A DNA stretch of 64,000 nt from Cristatella mucedo (Eukaryota; Bryozoa; Phylactolaemata; Cristatellidae). The stretch is from assembly GCA_009760855.2 (NCBI GenBank), contig WPIO01000001.1, positions 10,912,501 to 10,976,500 of the forward strand, read 5' to 3'. The notes below the pieces were generated by a model. That model saw only the letters and a list, made by a program, of their open reading frames with translations. It was not told the DNA's origin and ran no database searches. A program made the translations under genes and the position numbers. Below are positions 63,286-64,000 of this stretch, in pieces. The first letter of the stretch is position 1, and each line of letters starts with the position of its first letter.

Positions 63286-64000
63286 CCTTTGTGGCTGTGT
63301 TGCCCAGGTCAAGTAACGAATTCAGCATTGTGTTCCTTGCAAAAAACTAGAGGTGGCCATATCCTACATAACCAGCAGCTTTTCTACAGCACGTCTGGCT
63401 CTCGTAACACCGATTTTGGTCTATCAGCTCATTTACGGACGACACCGGATCAGCCTTGAAATGGCAGAAATTTACATTTTCACAAGAGATGAGACTCTGC
63501 GTCGTAGTAAGCTGCAATTTGGAAATGTGTGTACCGCGTCTAAATCGTTACACATATTCTAAAAAAAATAGAATTCAAAACTCTATACAGTATGCTTCGG
63601 AATGGCTAAATGTATCTTCAAACTTGCCCAGGCCATCCTGACTCATTCTAGCATTCACGCCATTCAGGGCAATATATGCACCTTGCATTGAAATTTAGCT
63701 CGTCAAGCGGAACTTTCGGAAGCGAGGTTCTACTCTTGGTTGGGGTGTGGCTCACCGAGTGTTTGCTTCTCGAGTCCCGTAGCAGACAAATACTTGGGTA
63801 TCTGTATTTTTGAATTTTCGAACCACGGGGCAAAGTTGAGATTTTGACTTCTCTGAAAACTACTGTGCATGATAAGATAAGTTTGTAATGGTAACTACCA
63901 TAGCTGGCTATCATCATGCTCAGCCACTGTGGATTCATACACTAAAACATCGTTCATATAAACGGCTACACCTTCGATCTCACCCAAGAGGTCTGCATCA
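63286..64000. other. Right end of window
   Basis: I recognise no exon, SINE or LINE in these 715 bases. Confidence 0.5.

Overview
The window is animal (metazoan) nuclear DNA. Two conserved protein-coding genes are split into short exons by GT–AG introns. The rest is introns and spacer full of non-LTR retrotransposons, tRNA-derived SINEs and microsatellites. No bacterial, organellar or viral gene organisation is seen. The proteins look bilaterian. I infer an invertebrate, but the sequence alone does not settle the phylum.

Gene 1 (+ strand, 2168–24649) is the 3' part of a G protein alpha-o gene (GNAO1 type). Five exons give the last 253 residues of the usual 354, ending in the pertussis-toxin-type tail GCGLY. 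The exons with the start codon and the P-loop are not in the window and should lie to the left. Introns are 3–8 kb. They hold mostly microsatellites with few transposons.

Gene 2 (- strand, 57488 down to 39696, possibly starting further right) is a class III ubiquitin-conjugating enzyme of the UBE2E family. Four exons give a complete E2 core of 153 codons. A Ser/Gln/Thr-rich reading frame continues upstream of the first usable Met, so the true start is probably in an unseen exon. A CpG-rich block at about 57.9–59.1 kb is the likely promoter side. The two genes converge, about 15 kb apart between stop codons.

The spacer and the UBE2E introns hold at least a dozen 5'-truncated copies of one L2-type LINE (family A), in both orientations, ending in a conserved stem-loop plus (ATT)n. 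The best copy is 49236–51345. There is a second LINE family (B), older LINE debris, a tRNA-derived SINE family with seven copies (SINE1), and a second tRNA-derived SINE family (SINE2). SINE2 carries the same 3' stem-loop as LINE A. Several insertions are nested and give a relative age order.

The most unusual structure is a long inverted repeat at about 52.3–53.1 kb in the large UBE2E intron, with arms of about 370 bases. A third, rearranged copy lies directly after it. Its transcript could fold into a long RNA hairpin. No CRISPR array, rRNA gene or convincing functional tRNA gene was found.
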